From contig NZ_JBHSMT010000008.1 in the NCBI RefSeq assembly GCF_042654985.1, positions 124,001 to 188,000 of the forward strand: a stretch of DNA of 64,000 bases. Reading direction: 5' to 3'. The translations under genes were made by a program, and so were the position numbers. Position 1 is the stretch's first letter, and every line of letters starts with the position of its first letter. Below, piece by piece: positions 1 to 8,617 of the stretch. The notes beneath the pieces are model-generated. The model was not told where the DNA came from, searched no databases, and saw nothing but the letters and a program-made list of their open reading frames with translations. Source of the DNA: Paraherbaspirillum soli. Lineage in GTDB: Bacteria; Pseudomonadota; Gammaproteobacteria; Burkholderiales; Burkholderiaceae_D.

Positions 1-216
1 TTCCGCCGCTGCCTTTGCCGTCCCGAGCGCTTTGTTGTGACTCTCGAAAGGAGCGTCATAGCTATCGACCTCGCCATTCTCGCCGACGAAATGAGTCCAC
101 CAGCCGCCATCGCCCTGGACAATCGCTATGTCGCCGGGGCCGCAATGCGCGGGGATGGTTTCGCCGCGCTCCAGCGTAACAATGTTCGTGTTTCTGTGTT
201 TAACAACTACTGGCAT
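1..216 (-). CDS. hypothetical protein, cut by the window edge
   Basis: The reading frame begins with ATG at 216 and stays open for 72 codons to base 1, so the C-terminus lies outside the window. A GGGAGAG ribosome binding site lies 4-5 bases upstream. The N-terminal part starts MPVVVKHRNT and contains the segment GDGGWWTHFVGENGEVDSYD, followed by an alanine-rich helix (KALGTAKAAAE). There is no signal peptide or membrane segment. I do not recognise a characterised family. It is the next gene on the minus strand after amn, separated from it by a dispersed palindromic repeat, so it is probably not in the same operon. Confidence 0.6.
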   Translation of the reverse strand, partial: MPVVVKHRNTNIVTLERGETIPAHCGPGDIAIVQGDGGWWTHFVGENGEVDSYDAPFESHNKALGTAKAAAE

Positions 217-230
217 CTTGCTCTCCCTTT

Positions 231-375
231 GGGCACTTCGAAAAACCGTAGCGAGCGGCTCAAGGTCGGGGCGACGAGATTGCCACACCTGCAGCCGTAC
301 GGAAGTACGGCGAGCATCACAGCCCCGAGATTTCCGGGCTTGCAAAACCCTGCAGTAGGTTTTTCGAGGCGCCCC
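231..375 (+). repeat. dispersed palindromic intergenic repeat, copy 1
   Basis: A 145-bp copy of a family that recurs in this window. The left end reads GGGCACTTCGAAAAACCGTA and the right end GTAGGTTTTTCGAGGCGCCC, forming terminal inverted repeats. An inner inverted repeat (CCGTACGGAAGTACGG) lies in the middle. This copy has a variant right half containing TTCCGGGCTTGCAAAACC. It fills the gap between amn and the partial gene at the window edge. No coding frame is credible in it. Confidence 0.85.
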
Positions 376-453
376 ATTTGCATCGCTAAAATCCCACTGT
401 AACCGCACAGTCGCGCAGTCATTAGGGGATCAACAGGGTGTTGCAGAGCGTAT

Positions 454-1944
454 TTAACGGAATGCCGGTTCGCTGAAGCTGCGCAACTTGCGGCTATGCA
501 GTTGTTCCACGCCTTGATTGCGCAACAATTCCAGCGCCTTAATGCCTATCTTCAGATGTTGATTGACGCGCTGTTCATAAAAGCGATTAGCCATGCCGGG
601 CAATTTGATTTCGCCGTGCAAAGGTTTATCGGATACGCATAGCAAGGTGCCGTAGGGTACACGGAAACGGAAGCCGTTGGCGGCAACAGTTGCGCTTTCC
701 ATATCCAGCGCGATGGCACGGCTTTGATTGAAGCGCAACAGCGGCATCCGGTGGTCGCGCAACTCCCAGTTGCGGTCATCGACCGAGGCCACGGTGCCGG
801 TACGCATGATGCGCTTGAGCTCATAGCCTTCCAGCTGGGTGATATGGGCGACCGCATCCTGCAGCGCCAGTTGCACTTCGGCCAGCGCCGGCACCGGCAC
901 CCATAGCGGCAAATCGTCGTCCAGCACGTGATCGTCGCGCACATACGCATGGGCCAGCACATAGTCGCCCATCCGCTGCGACGCCGACAGCCCGGCACAA
1001 TGCCCCAGCATGATCCAGCCATGCGGACGCAATACGGCGATATGGTCGGTGATGGTTTTGGCGTTCGACGGGCCCACGCCGATATTGATCAGCGTAATGC
1101 CCGAGCCGTCTGCGCGCTGCAAATGATAGGCCGGCATTTGCGGCTGGCGCGCCGGGGCGACGCCGTTGATCGCACGGTCCGCCGGCAAATCGAGGTTGGC
1201 ATTCCAGGTAGTCAAATCGCCGGGTTCGACAAACGCGGTGTATTGCTGGCGATATGCGCGCTGCTCGGGGTCGCTGCTGACTTGCATCAGCTCGCGTCCC
1301 ATGCGAATGAATTCATCGACATAAAACGCATAGTTGGTGAACAGAACGTAGCGTTGAAAACGATCCGGTGAAGTGGCCGTGTAATGCTTCAGGCGATGCA
1401 GCGAATAATCGATGCGCGGCGCCGTAAACAAAGCCAGCGGATGCGGTTCGCCCGCTTGTTCTTCATAGGTGCCATTGACGATGCGGTCATCCATCGTCGA
1501 CAGGTTCGGCAGATCGAAGATATCCGGCAAGTCGCGCAAATGGTCCGGGTCGAGATTGCCTTCGACGTGTATCCCTTCGGAGAAGGCGAAGTGAACCGGA
1601 ATCGGCATTTCGCTGACGCCGATTTCCAAAGGCACATCGTGATTTTCACGCAGCAATTTGAACTGGCTGACCAGGTAGTTGGTATACAGCGTCGGCTGCG
1701 TCAGCGTGGTTTGATACACCCCGGGGCGCGCCACATAGCCGAATGAGCGCCGGGTATCGGCCCGGGTATTGAATTCCGTAGTGATCCGCACAAACGGATA
1801 ACAGGCGCGCACCCGGCCCGGCAATACCTCGCCGCTGGCAAAGCGCTTGAAAGCGTCGCGCAACAGCGCGGTATGGTGCTCGTAAATTTCGCGCACGCGT
1901 TCAACCGCGGCGGTGGGATCGGTAAATTGCTCAGTCGGGAACAT
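454..1944 (-). CDS. amn: AMP nucleosidase
   Basis: Predicted 496-residue cytosolic enzyme that hydrolyses AMP to adenine and ribose 5-phosphate in purine salvage and control of the adenylate pool. The length matches proteobacterial Amn. The N-terminal half is the Amn-specific domain; the C-terminal half is a nucleoside-phosphorylase fold with the segments INIGVGPSNAKT and WIMLGHCAGL. The start at 1944 (MFPTEQF) is chosen because GGAGAG sits just upstream; the frame stays open a further 44 codons but that extension is low-complexity and arginine-rich. It lies 159 bases downstream of the thioredoxin-TPR gene on the same strand. Confidence 0.93.
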   Translation of the reverse strand: MFPTEQFTDPTAAVERVREIYEHHTALLRDAFKRFASGEVLPGRVRACYPFVRITTEFNTRADTRRSFGYVARPGVYQTTLTQPTLYTNYLVSQFKLLRENHDVPLEIGVSEMPIPVHFAFSEGIHVEGNLDPDHLRDLPDIFDLPNLSTMDDRIVNGTYEEQAGEPHPLALFTAPRIDYSLHRLKHYTATSPDRFQRYVLFTNYAFYVDEFIRMGRELMQVSSDPEQRAYRQQYTAFVEPGDLTTWNANLDLPADRAINGVAPARQPQMPAYHLQRADGSGITLINIGVGPSNAKTITDHIAVLRPHGWIMLGHCAGLSASQRMGDYVLAHAYVRDDHVLDDDLPLWVPVPALAEVQLALQDAVAHITQLEGYELKRIMRTGTVASVDDRNWELRDHRMPLLRFNQSRAIALDMESATVAANGFRFRVPYGTLLCVSDKPLHGEIKLPGMANRFYEQRVNQHLKIGIKALELLRNQGVEQLHSRKLRSFSEPAFR

Positions 1945-2057
1945 TGACTCTCCGTGGTGACATCGACAAATACGACAACGCCGGTGTCGGCGTCGCCGAC
2001 CGGACTTCCATGTCCGGTCGGTAAGAATCAATTTTACTGGGATTGGCGCACGAGAGG

Positions 2058-2105
2058 TGGAAGCCGGGCTTGCCAAACCCAGCAGACAGCTTTTAGAAGC
2101 GCCTT
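2058..2105 (+). repeat. degenerate fragment of the dispersed repeat
   Basis: The stretch CCGGGCTTGCCAAACCCAGC followed by CTTTTAGAAGCGCC resembles the variant right end of the repeat at 231-375 (CCGGGCTTGCAAAACCCTGC, then TTTTTCGAGGCGCC). It lies directly behind the stop codon of the thioredoxin-TPR gene, which is where other copies also sit. The left half is not recognisable. It is probably a decayed copy; this rests on short similarity only. Confidence 0.4.
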
Positions 2106-3657
2106 ACGCGCGAGTCGGACTCAACAAACCCTGGCAAGTGGCCCGCTGCGGATCGCCAACCGGCAATTTGGCGCAGACGCCATCCAGCTGACTCTGTATC
2201 CGGCGCAATGCCGCATCGTGGCTGCCGTTCGCATTCCAGTCGGCCAGTTTGTGTCCCAGCTTTTCCAGCACCGAGCGGTTGCGCTCATAGAACGCATTTT
2301 GCGTCATGCCCAACTCCTGCAACACGCTGTGCGCGACCTGCTCTATCCGGGCGTCATCCTGCGGCGCCAGTTCAAGCAAGCCGTTCAAATACGCGGCGCC
2401 CCATTGCAGGCGCGTCGCCGGCCCCTGTGCGGCTTGGTAGGCTTGTTCATACCAGTTGATCGCGGCCGGCTTGTCGCCGCGCTTTTTCGCATTCGATGCC
2501 AGGCTGAGCATGAAGTAGTACGGCGAATGCGAGCGCTTGAGTTCGGCCTTGAGCAAGCTGTCGGATTCATCCAACAAGCCGGCCTCGCTCAGGGTATGGG
2601 CTGCCGTGCTCATCACCGACTGCCGCTCGTAGATATCGGTGGTCGCATGGTCGGCTTGCGCCACCTGTTGCCGCACGTCCTTGACCAGCGCCGGAGTCAG
2701 CGCGCCGGTCGGCGTCTCGATCCGCGCCAGCGACACTTGCGCCGCCAGCGCCGACAGTCGGTCCGCCTTGGACAAGGTGGCGTCGGCCGTCAGGCGCTGC
2801 ATGGCGAGGTTCCAGGCTGCGATCAGTTTGGCGCGTGGTGCCGACTTCGGCGCGGACGCCAAGCCAACCAGTTCGGCCGGGTAATTGGTCAGCAGATCCA
2901 TGTTGTCGCGGGCGCTGCGGGCATCGCTCAGCACCCGGCTCAATTGCGCCGCTGCCGTCGGATCGACCGCTGCTGCCGCCTCGGGCTTGGCCGTCGCAGC
3001 CGCCACCAGCACGCTTAAAGCAAGCCGCTTGGCGGTGTCGCCCGGTGGGCAAGCGGCTGCCAGCCGCTTCAAGGTCGGCAACAAATCTTTGCTGCTGACC
3101 AATTGCTGCTCATCGGTGTCCCATGAGTAGTAGCCGAGCAAGCGCCAATCGTCCGCTGTCAGCTTGCCTTTGCCGGACAGCGCCAGTTGCAGCGTGTCCT
3201 TGATCGGACGATTGGCGCTGAGGCCCAGGGTCAGCGTTTTCAAATAGCGTTCGGCATCGACCTCGCCCGGCAAGCGGGTGATCTCGGTACCGTCGGGCTT
3301 GAACAGGATCATGGTCGGATAGCCGCGCACTTTGAAGCGGGCGCCGAGTTTTTGCGCGCCCGGACTATCGCCGTCGATATGCACCGGCACAAAAAAGCGC
3401 GAGCGCTCGATGAAGCCCTGGCGATTGAAAATGGTGGCTTTGACCTGGTTGCACGGCGGGCACCAGGCCGCGCCCCAGTACAGGAACAGCGGTTTGTTGT
3501 GCGTCTTGGCAAAGGCGAAGGCGGCATCGACATCGCCCTCGTACCAATCAATACCCGCGGCGGCGGCAGGAACCGCGCTTTTTTCAGCGGCGGCTAGCGA
3601 CAACGCAGGTGCGGCGGCAAACATCATTGCGGCGAAAGCAAGGTAGCGAATTTTCAT
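2104..3657 (-). CDS. secreted thioredoxin-fold protein with TPR-like C-terminus
   Basis: A 517-residue protein with an N-terminal signal peptide (hydrophobic residues about 5-23, alanine-rich cleavage area). A thioredoxin-like domain follows (about residues 36-140) with the redox motif WCPPC at 65-69 and a cis-proline segment (GYPTMI). The remaining 370 residues are helical and alanine-rich, with a TPR-like region near the end (INWYEQAYQAAQGPATRLQW). It is expected to act in the periplasm as a disulfide reductase or isomerase, perhaps on partners bound by the helical repeats; the substrate cannot be read from sequence. It lies 74 bases downstream of the TonB-dependent receptor on the same strand and may be co-transcribed with it. 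Confidence 0.8.
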   Translation of the reverse strand: MKIRYLAFAAMMFAAAPALSLAAAEKSAVPAAAAGIDWYEGDVDAAFAFAKTHNKPLFLYWGAAWCPPCNQVKATIFNRQGFIERSRFFVPVHIDGDSPGAQKLGARFKVRGYPTMILFKPDGTEITRLPGEVDAERYLKTLTLGLSANRPIKDTLQLALSGKGKLTADDWRLLGYYSWDTDEQQLVSSKDLLPTLKRLAAACPPGDTAKRLALSVLVAAATAKPEAAAAVDPTAAAQLSRVLSDARSARDNMDLLTNYPAELVGLASAPKSAPRAKLIAAWNLAMQRLTADATLSKADRLSALAAQVSLARIETPTGALTPALVKDVRQQVAQADHATTDIYERQSVMSTAAHTLSEAGLLDESDSLLKAELKRSHSPYYFMLSLASNAKKRGDKPAAINWYEQAYQAAQGPATRLQWGAAYLNGLLELAPQDDARIEQVAHSVLQELGMTQNAFYERNRSVLEKLGHKLADWNANGSHDAALRRIQSQLDGVCAKLPVGDPQRATCQGLLSPTRA

Positions 3658-3731
3658 CTTTGCCCCTGTAAAAAGGTCTGTGAATTAATCAAAAATGCAT
3701 AGGCAGACAAGTCATTGATCACGACGGGATT

Positions 3732-6431
3732 TCAAGAACCGAAGTGATAATTGAACTCCAGCCAGCCCTGCCGCCCATACGGATCATAGTTGCCCACAGG
3801 ATAATACGGCCAGCCGGAAGAATTATCTTCCTTATGAGAATTCAGCACATTGTTGACGATCAGCGACAGCGACGCTGCGGGACTGATCTGGTAGCTGGCG
3901 CTCATATTGACCAGTGAAAATGGCGAGGTGCGCGCGGTCCCGGCCGCATTCGGCAAGCTGCCGTAACGCGTGACCTGGACCGTGCTCGACCACTGCTGGC
4001 GGACCCAGGTCAGGCTGGCATTGATTTTGGAGCGCCAGTCGGGGTTGTCCAGCGCATCCCGCAGGTTCTGATCCGGATCGCTGGCGAACTGCTTGAAGTG
4101 GTGGCTCAGCACCAGCGTGTAATTCCCCTTCAACAGAAAATCGCCGATGCCGCCCGCCTTCACATGCCATTTGCCGCTCATGTCGAGGCCGCTGGTGCGC
4201 CGCTGCGCAGCGTTGATCGGATTGACCAGAATATTCTGGATCGCATTCGGGTCGAAGGTCGCATTGGCCGGATTGCGGCGCACGCGGTTCAAGGCGTCGA
4301 CGCAGGTGGGCGAGTGGATATCCAGTTGGCCTGCGCGGCAATCGGCCTCGTCGCGCAGAATTTTATCGGGGTCCAGATTGGTGACCAGATTGTCGATCTG
4401 GATCCGCCAGAAATCCGCCGACACATCGAAGTTGGAACTGGGCGACCAGACCACGCCGTAACTCCATGATTTGCCGTTTTCCGATTTCAAATCCTTGCTG
4501 CCGGTCTGAATGTAGTTGGCTCCCGGCGAATAATTATTGAACTCGCAGCCGGCCAGTCCGTGGCCCGCCAGCGCGCAACGATAATAGTCGGTGGTCGAGG
4601 CGTAATAGCCGCGGGTGGTCGATGAATAGATGTAATTCATGTCGGGCGCGCGGAAGCTGGTGGCGTAATTGCCGCGGAATAAAAGCGTTCTGGCCGGACG
4701 GAATTCCAAACCCGTGTTGTAAGTCAATTTGCCGTCATGCCGTCCGGCGAATGCGTAGTCGTCATAGCGGCCGGCGGCGGTCACAATCAGTTCCTTGAGC
4801 AGCGGGATATTCAGCTCCGCGCCTAGCGCATAACGCTGACGCGAGCCGCTGGCGCCGACCGCCTCCTTCTGGTTGTAGAACACGCCCTGGTTGAGCTGGG
4901 GGTCCGGGGTATTGCTGAAACCCTGGCTGCCGAATTCCGTGATGCCGGCCAGCCGCACCGGACCGGCCGGCAGCTTGAACAGCTCGCCATTGGCGCTCAG
5001 GCTCAAGGTCTGGGTCCACGATTTGTTATGACTCTGCGCTTGGCCGGTGATGGCGTTGAACTGGTCCGCTGTCAAAGGCTGATAGAGCCGGTTCGAATCC
5101 GGCGCATGGATGGCCGCGCCGCTGGCATCGAAGCCGAGACGCGGCCCCAGAAAATAACTGTCGACACTGCTCAATAACAACGGCGTGGTGGTGCGGCTGC
5201 TGTAGCCGGAGATGTTGTATGCCGCTTCATAGTTCCAGCTGGTGCGCGGGATATCGCCGCGGATGCCGAACGTCAGATTGGCGGCGGCATCGTCCCATTT
5301 GCGGTTGAAGCGCGTCGCTCCGCCGATTTCTTCCGGTGCGATGCGGCGCGACCAGCTTTCGTAGCCGCCGGTATTCTGGTTGAAAAAATAGCCGCCGTTG
5401 GCCGCTTCGGAATTCCAGCTGGGGCCGCGCGTATTGTTTTGCGTCGAGTTAAATCCCAGCATCAGGTCGCCGAACAGTTCGGTCTTGCCGCTCAGCTGAT
5501 AGTTCAGACTGCCAAACGCGTTTTCGCTCTGGTTTTGCGTTTCCGTGGTCCAGTAGGCGGGCTGCACTTTGCCGCTGCCGCAATACGCGCCCTTTTTGGT
5601 TTGCACCCGCGTGACGCTGTCGTAGAACAGCCCGCCGAGCCGGTTGCAAGTATCCGCACCGGGATCGATGTAGCGTCCGCTATCGACATCCAGTCGCGAG
5701 AACGCCTTAGGCGGCACGCTGCCGTCGGATGAGGACGACGCCATGAAATCGCGCTGCCGGCTCCAGATCGGCTGACGCTGGCTCAGCTCGATACCGAACA
5801 GGCCGCTCAATTTTCCGCTGCTGCCGCCGCCGCTGAACTGGATTCGCTTATTGGCGCCGCCGCCGTCCTGGGTGCCGCCGGCCTTCAGATTGATATCGAA
5901 GCCGCTGGCCTGTTTCTTCAAGATGATATTGACCACGCCGGCAATCGCGTCGGAGCCGTAGACCGCCGATGCGCCGCCGCTCAAGATCTCTATCCGGTCG
6001 ACCAGCGCCGACGGGATATTGGCCAGATTGACGAAATTCACCGCGCCCTCATACGCCACCGGATAATCCGCAATCCGCCTGCCGTTGACCAGGGTCAGCG
6101 TGTGGTTCGGCCCCAGACCGCGCAAGCTGATGGTGTTGGCCGCGGGCGTGGCGGTATTGCCGAAATCCGCGCCCTGCGTCATGCCGGTATTCTGGGTTTG
6201 CGAATTCAACGCATCGAACACATTTTTATAACCCTGCTTTTCAATGTCGTCGCCGGTGATCACCGTCACGCTGCTGGGGCCTTCCTTGCTGGCGCGCGGA
6301 ATCCGCGAGCCGGTCACCATCACCTGCTGCACTTCGCCTGCCGTCGGCTCTGCTTGTGCATAAGATGCCTCGGCGCCGGCAATCAGCACCGCCAATGCAG
6401 CTTGCACCGGCAACGTCTTGAATCTGAGCAT
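3732..6431 (-). CDS. TonB-dependent outer-membrane receptor
   Basis: An 899-residue receptor of the TonB-dependent class. The start at 6431 (MLRFKTL) follows a GGAAGAA ribosome binding site and gives a signal peptide ending near AYAQA-like residues 20-26. The plug domain (about residues 45-180) contains the motifs VTGSRIPR, ISLRGLGPNHTLTLVNGRR and ILSGGASAVYGSDAIAGVVN. The rest is a 22-stranded barrel rich in aromatic residues. No siderophore- or cobalamin-specific feature is visible. The family energises import of large solutes using TonB-ExbBD. It lies 188 bases downstream of four secreted S53 proteases on the same strand, which makes peptide uptake a reasonable but untested guess. Iron-complex or glycan transport remains possible. 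Confidence 0.9.
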   Translation of the reverse strand: MLRFKTLPVQAALAVLIAGAEASYAQAEPTAGEVQQVMVTGSRIPRASKEGPSSVTVITGDDIEKQGYKNVFDALNSQTQNTGMTQGADFGNTATPAANTISLRGLGPNHTLTLVNGRRIADYPVAYEGAVNFVNLANIPSALVDRIEILSGGASAVYGSDAIAGVVNIILKKQASGFDINLKAGGTQDGGGANKRIQFSGGGSSGKLSGLFGIELSQRQPIWSRQRDFMASSSSDGSVPPKAFSRLDVDSGRYIDPGADTCNRLGGLFYDSVTRVQTKKGAYCGSGKVQPAYWTTETQNQSENAFGSLNYQLSGKTELFGDLMLGFNSTQNNTRGPSWNSEAANGGYFFNQNTGGYESWSRRIAPEEIGGATRFNRKWDDAAANLTFGIRGDIPRTSWNYEAAYNISGYSSRTTTPLLLSSVDSYFLGPRLGFDASGAAIHAPDSNRLYQPLTADQFNAITGQAQSHNKSWTQTLSLSANGELFKLPAGPVRLAGITEFGSQGFSNTPDPQLNQGVFYNQKEAVGASGSRQRYALGAELNIPLLKELIVTAAGRYDDYAFAGRHDGKLTYNTGLEFRPARTLLFRGNYATSFRAPDMNYIYSSTTRGYYASTTDYYRCALAGHGLAGCEFNNYSPGANYIQTGSKDLKSENGKSWSYGVVWSPSSNFDVSADFWRIQIDNLVTNLDPDKILRDEADCRAGQLDIHSPTCVDALNRVRRNPANATFDPNAIQNILVNPINAAQRRTSGLDMSGKWHVKAGGIGDFLLKGNYTLVLSHHFKQFASDPDQNLRDALDNPDWRSKINASLTWVRQQWSSTVQVTRYGSLPNAAGTARTSPFSLVNMSASYQISPAASLSLIVNNVLNSHKEDNSSGWPYYPVGNYDPYGRQGWLEFNYHFGS

Positions 6432-6470
6432 TTGCAATTCTTCCTTCCCCGGATTTTTCATTTTTCATTG

Positions 6471-6503
6471 AGCTTCACTAGAGCTTGTGGCCCTAGTGAA
6501 GCT
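6471..6503 (-). promoter_or_regulatory. 11-bp hairpin ahead of the TonB receptor gene
   Basis: AGCTTCACTAG (6471-6481) pairs perfectly with CTAGTGAAGCT (6493-6503) around an 11-base loop. It lies 40 bases upstream of the receptor start and 117 bases behind the stop of the first protease. No T-run follows on the minus strand, so it is not a standard intrinsic terminator. It may be a leader structure, an operator or an mRNA end stabiliser. Confidence 0.45.
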
Positions 6504-6619
6504 GGACTGAAGAATTTATAAAAATATGTTGGACGAACAGAATAGTCTGGACCGGCAACAATCCAAACGTATGGTTTTACATATCCATATGCGCTTGAGT
6601 GTCGCCGGCCTTTTTGGGA

Positions 6620-8515
6620 TTACGGGTGTGCAAAACCTCGTGTTTTCTGGATGAAGGTGTTCAGTTTCGAGATATCCAGGCTGCCGAAACCGGTGGCCGC
6701 ATCCCAACCCTTGGCCGCCTTATAGCCGTAACCGCCGGAACCGTTGATGCCGGAGGTGACGTCATGCACCAGCTCGGGATGGTGCGGCAAATATTGGTAA
6801 AAATGCGCCGCCGGGAAAGCCAGCTGATTGCCGTGGGCCGATTGCAGACGGGCCCAGATGCCGCTGAAGATCGGCGCCGCCAGGCTGGTGCCGCCGACCA
6901 CGCCATAGCCGGACCTGGTGGTGCCGTCTTTGGCTTTCATGGTGATGAAAATCTTGGCGCCGCTGCTGCCGGCCGCATCGAACGCGATGTCAGGCAAACC
7001 GCGGGTCGGTTTCTTGGTGGTTTTCCGCTGCCAGGCTGGCGTTTTCTCGAACTGACTGAAGCCGCCGCCGGTAGCCCAGAGACGCTCTGGTTTAGCCGGG
7101 TCGCCGGTCTGGTCCAAGCCCTCGTTCCACACGGTTTCGCCGCTATAGCCGCCCTTCGCATCCGTCAACAGCGTGGTGCCGCCAACCGCGATCACGTAAG
7201 GCGAACTGGCGGGCTCGCTGACGTCATAGGTAGCTTTGTTCGGCACCCCTGGCTGGTTGTTGGTGGCGTCGGAAGTGACGCTGCAATTGTAAGGACCGGC
7301 GTCGCCGGTCGAGATCGAGAAAGTCTGACCTTGCGCCACGGCTTGCTTGAAGATCTTGTCGTCGGCTGCCTGGGTTCCGTCGCCGTTGGCGGCGGCTTCG
7401 CATTCGCCCAGCGAGACATTGATGACCCGAGCCATGTTGTCGATCACCGCCTGATTGTAGGCGGCAGTGACGGCTTGGTTATCCAGCGTCGGCGCGACAT
7501 AAAACACCAGCTGCTTCACCGCGCCGCCGGCAGCGCCGACGATGGACTGGCTGTCCAGATTCCATTCAACCGCACCGGAAGTATCGCTGTAGTCGCTGTT
7601 GGCCGGACCGGTATGCACCACCGAGGTGTGCACCGTCGCCAGCTTGTTGTCCGACGTGAATTTTCCCAAATCGAGGATGGTCTGATCCAGGCTGCCGGCG
7701 GAGATGATGCCGACCGTGGTGTGCGCTGCGGTCGGCGTATTGCCGGCGTTATACAGCTTGGAAAATTCCACCGGATCGTGCGGAACCGGTTTGCCTGGAT
7801 CGGCTGCTTTTGCCAGCATTCTTGCCTCCAGCGTGCTGCCGACTTCATGCTCAGCCTCGGCCACAGGAGCAATCAGGTGATGATGGGTGTGGTTGATCTC
7901 GACGTTTTGCAAGCCCAGCACGGAACCGACGATATTGCCCAGCGCCGGCGGCACCTGGGCGGCGGCGGTATTGGCGTACACGCGGCGGCCTTCGTGGACG
8001 AAACTCTTGAGCGTGGTGCGGAAGCCGGTCTCGACCGTGGCTGCGGTACCGTCGGCCGACACCAGTTGCCGGTTCTTGGCGACATTGATATTCACAAAGC
8101 CGGCTTTTCTCAAATGCGCGACCACTTCGGCCACCTGCTTTTCGGTCGGCGCGTATTGCTCGGCGAACTGTTCAGGCGTCAGGAATTTGCCGTACGAGGC
8201 GCTGCCCGGCTCATGCAACTCTTGCAGGAACTGGTCGAGCTGTTCTTCGTTGCGCAGGTTCAGGCTCAGCACCACGTGCACTGCCTCGCCCTTCGCCACT
8301 TCGACTGCCATTTTGGCGGCCGCTTGTGTGGCCGACTGCGGGCCCGTGCGGGTATTCGCTTGCACCAGATGCAGGAAGGCCTGAGTCTTGGTCGGGACCC
8401 ACGTGTCCGTCACCGCGGCCTGCGCGGCCAAAGAGCCGAACGCCAGGGACAGCGCTAACGGCAATGCCGAGATCTGGGGAATGGAAAATTTTCCTGCCGA
8501 TACTTTCGATTTCAT
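6620..8515 (-). CDS. S53 family (sedolisin/kumamolisin-like) secreted protease, copy 1
   Basis: A 631-residue serine-carboxyl peptidase precursor. A signal peptide (residues 1-34, ending AAQA) is followed by a pro-kumamolisin activation domain (about 75-215) and a catalytic domain. By comparison with kumamolisin, the catalytic residues are Glu317 and Asp321 (EWNLD), oxyanion Asp405 (STGDAG) and nucleophile Ser544 (GGTSLAAP). The C-terminal calcium site starts near Asp585 with the GWDAATGFGS segment. The family is active at acid pH outside the cell. The start (MKSKVSAGK) is preceded by AGGAA. It is the last of four tandem paralogues and differs in having a strong intrinsic terminator in its leader. 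Confidence 0.93.
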   Translation of the reverse strand: MKSKVSAGKFSIPQISALPLALSLAFGSLAAQAAVTDTWVPTKTQAFLHLVQANTRTGPQSATQAAAKMAVEVAKGEAVHVVLSLNLRNEEQLDQFLQELHEPGSASYGKFLTPEQFAEQYAPTEKQVAEVVAHLRKAGFVNINVAKNRQLVSADGTAATVETGFRTTLKSFVHEGRRVYANTAAAQVPPALGNIVGSVLGLQNVEINHTHHHLIAPVAEAEHEVGSTLEARMLAKAADPGKPVPHDPVEFSKLYNAGNTPTAAHTTVGIISAGSLDQTILDLGKFTSDNKLATVHTSVVHTGPANSDYSDTSGAVEWNLDSQSIVGAAGGAVKQLVFYVAPTLDNQAVTAAYNQAVIDNMARVINVSLGECEAAANGDGTQAADDKIFKQAVAQGQTFSISTGDAGPYNCSVTSDATNNQPGVPNKATYDVSEPASSPYVIAVGGTTLLTDAKGGYSGETVWNEGLDQTGDPAKPERLWATGGGFSQFEKTPAWQRKTTKKPTRGLPDIAFDAAGSSGAKIFITMKAKDGTTRSGYGVVGGTSLAAPIFSGIWARLQSAHGNQLAFPAAHFYQYLPHHPELVHDVTSGINGSGGYGYKAAKGWDAATGFGSLDISKLNTFIQKTRGFAHP

Positions 8516-8540
8516 GTGCTGGTTCCTATTGAGTTGACGA

Positions 8541-8584
8541 CATAAAAAGGCGTTTCTGCATTGCCGCAGGCAATGCAGAAACGC
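8541..8584 (-). terminator. intrinsic terminator between S53 copies 2 and 1
   Basis: A perfect 16-bp stem (8550-8565 with 8569-8584, loop GCA) is followed on the minus strand by CTTTTTATG. It lies 34 bases downstream of the stop of S53 copy 2 and 35 bases upstream of the start of copy 1. This is the strongest intrinsic terminator in the cluster. The hairpin occupies the same place as a weaker hairpin in the leaders of the other S53 genes, so it may also work as a conditional attenuator for copy 1. Confidence 0.8.
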
Positions 8585-8617
8585 GCAGTAACAATCCAAG
8601 AACAATCCGAGCCGGAA

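Noticed and set aside
37..402. Plus-strand frame of 121 codons at the left edge
   Set aside because: It runs through the palindromic repeat and opposite a better minus-strand frame that has a ribosome binding site.
1954..3018. Plus-strand frame of 354 codons opposite the thioredoxin-TPR gene
   Set aside because: Arginine/glutamine-rich shadow of the real gene with no recognisable domain.
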